This document shows, one piece after another, positions 21,336-22,561 of a DNA stretch of 22,561 nt. The notes beneath the pieces were generated by a model. The model saw only the letters and a list, made by a program, of their open reading frames with translations, did not search any database and was not told the DNA's origin. Position 1 is the stretch's first letter. Every line of letters starts with the position of its first letter. Position numbers and translations under genes: made by a program. The stretch lies in NCBI GenBank assembly GCA_018712555.1, contig DVGT01000011.1:1-22561 (forward strand), in the 5' to 3' direction. Source of the stretch: Faecimorpha stercoravium. GTDB lineage: Bacteria; Bacillota; Clostridia; Lachnospirales; Bianqueaceae.

Positions 21336-22561
21336 GATCTTTTACCTCCGTAGTATTTGGCACCCCTGGTAATGCCATGTGTCTGTGCCCCAGTCTCTGA
21401 TGAAGTGGATTCCGGATTCTGGGATAAGAACTGAGCATCCTCTTTCATGGTAGCTAATAGATTTTTGATACTTTTATAACTGGGTGTCCTGGAATACAGA
21501 AGCGCTCTATTGCAGGCCTCTTCCAGTTTTGCCGGAGAATGCTTCTCAGCCAGCTTCAGCAGCCCCATACAGCTTCTGTAAGTCTGTTGTTCCACCCTAC
21601 CGGAGGTCAGGATTGCATCAACCACCTTCCTTGTGTTGATTCCAATCGAATCTGCCCATCTGCGGAAACGGTCACCATTCCATTCCAGATATTTCTGATG
21701 GTCTGGAGGCATATGTTCCGTTACTGTGGAATACTGACCGCTTCTGCCATGGAGACGGCGATGTGAGGCGATCCGATTGTGATGATAGAATATTTCAATC
21801 GTTGTTTCTGTCATGCGCACATCGACCTTATCTTTGATATACTGATAAGGCACAGAGTAGTACATCTTGTCTACTGCGATGTGATAGTTGAACTGGACAG
21901 TGGCTTGTTTCCACTCAGCCAGTTCGAAAGGTGTAGCAGGCAGCGGTGCCAGCAATGGCTTTTCTTCCCCAAGAAATAAACTGAGCCTGCTGCATTCTTT
22001 CTTTTGGAACTTTCTTGCATTGTAGGCATCCAGCTTTTCACGGATTGCGGCATTTAATTCCGAGAGAGAGAAAAACTGTTCATTGCGGAGGGCCGCTGTG
22101 ATCCATGTGGAGATCTTACCAACGGAACCTTCTGCATTTGGTTTATCCTTGGGCTTCCGGACTCTTGCCGGAATGATGGCGACATTATAATGTTCTGCCA
22201 TCTCATGATAAGTAGTATTCAGTGCGGTCGTATACCAGTCGCTTTTCGAATGATTCACTGCCGTAGAACAGTTATCAGGAATAAGCATCGGTGTAACGCC
22301 GCCGAAGAATTCAAACATCTGGATATGCGCTTTGATCCAGTTGTCTGTCTTCTGGTTCAGGTATGCCTTTACAAAGGTATACTGGCTGTAAGTAAGGACT
22401 CCTACAAATATCCATGCCTCCGTGATCTCACCGGTGTCTGGATCGATGAGCCGTGTCGGATCACCGGCCCAATCTACTTCGATCTGCTCACCCGGTTTCC
22501 GTGGGATGTGCATGGTTGCCCTGCGCTTTTCTTCATCTTTTTGGATGTAGTAGCAGAACTG
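21332..22561 (-). CDS. istA: IS21-family transposase IstA, 5' end outside window
   Basis: 409 codons are visible and the frame stays open through the right edge, so the start and the N-terminal helix-turn-helix region are missing (full proteins are about 500 aa). The DDE catalytic core is present: first Asp in EVDWAGD, second in LIPDNCSTAV, Glu in NAEGSVG. The C-terminal beta-rich region (YYSVPYQY) also matches the family. An internal ATG at 22513 lies just before HIPRKPGEQ and is not the true start. No disruption is seen, so the element may be active. Confidence 0.93.
   Translation of the reverse strand, partial: QFCYYIQKDEEKRRATMHIPRKPGEQIEVDWAGDPTRLIDPDTGEITEAWIFVGVLTYSQYTFVKAYLNQKTDNWIKAHIQMFEFFGGVTPMLIPDNCSTAVNHSKSDWYTTALNTTYHEMAEHYNVAIIPARVRKPKDKPNAEGSVGKISTWITAALRNEQFFSLSELNAAIREKLDAYNARKFQKKECSRLSLFLGEEKPLLAPLPATPFELAEWKQATVQFNYHIAVDKMYYSVPYQYIKDKVDVRMTETTIEIFYHHNRIASHRRLHGRSGQYSTVTEHMPPDHQKYLEWNGDRFRRWADSIGINTRKVVDAILTSGRVEQQTYRSCMGLLKLAEKHSPAKLEEACNRALLYSRTPSYKSIKNLLATMKEDAQFLSQNPESTSSETGAQTHGITRGAKYYGGKRS

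Larger units (their letters stand above)
20478..22561 (-). mobile_element. IS21-family insertion sequence, right part beyond window
   Basis: The element carries istA and istB in the usual overlapping order, reading leftward towards the interrupted exporter gene. Its left end is taken at TGAATATTACGG, where the exporter frame stops. The last 80 bp after istB are non-coding and rich in short inverted repeats. The other end and target duplication are outside the window, so the exact boundary is provisional. Confidence 0.88.

Overview
The window looks like a chromosome segment of an anaerobic gut Firmicute, most likely a Lachnospiraceae-type Clostridium relative. This is inferred from the gene set (ECF-type B12 uptake under a cobalamin riboswitch, a Cys-type sulfatase, a DUF4430 protein, an IS21 element), the Gram-positive-type ribosome binding sites and sigma-A promoters with 17-bp spacers, and the moderate G+C. 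No rRNA, CRISPR array, phage module or replication origin is visible.

Positions 1-5195 hold a leftward metabolic block: an SDR oxidoreductase (gluconate 5-dehydrogenase type) with its own promoter and terminator, then a leftward operon from one strong promoter: an alpha/beta-hydrolase-fold membrane protein lacking its catalytic Ser and His, ispE, a sulfatase and a P1-family (DmpA-like) peptidase. The last three genes are tightly packed and two junctions are ATGA overlaps.

Positions 5264-8974 are rightward. A promoter back-to-back with the previous one drives a cobalamin riboswitch, a membrane-anchored DUF4430 protein, an ECF transporter S component and a C_GCAxxG_C_C protein: a plausible B12 capture and uptake operon. 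A tRNA-Ser(UGA) with a consensus promoter follows, then a DUF1015 protein and an overlapping GNAT acetyltransferase.

Positions 8975-15187 are the most unusual part. Two leftward promoter plus 35-codon micro-ORF cassettes (near 10255-10430 and 14822-14997) are clearly paralogous. The right one heads an operon of a Sec-secreted 131-aa protein, an intercistronic hairpin, a lipoprotein, two ABC-2-like permeases, an ATPase whose Q-loop carries Glu (as in LanF-type lantibiotic immunity ATPases) and a small three-helix membrane protein. The left one heads only one lipoprotein gene, followed by what looks like the decayed 3' end of the small membrane-protein gene and a copy of the same hairpin, suggesting an old tandem duplication with internal loss. 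I infer an undescribed secreted-peptide/immunity-type system; the function is not proven.

Positions 15188-18767 hold a LytTR-type regulator with a degenerate receiver-like N-terminus, an AAA-ATPase/PD-(D/E)XK protein and a Cof-type HAD phosphatase, all leftward. From 18936 a lower-G+C rightward ABC exporter gene is cut exactly at Walker B by an IS21-family element (istB and a 5'-truncated istA), which runs off the right edge.
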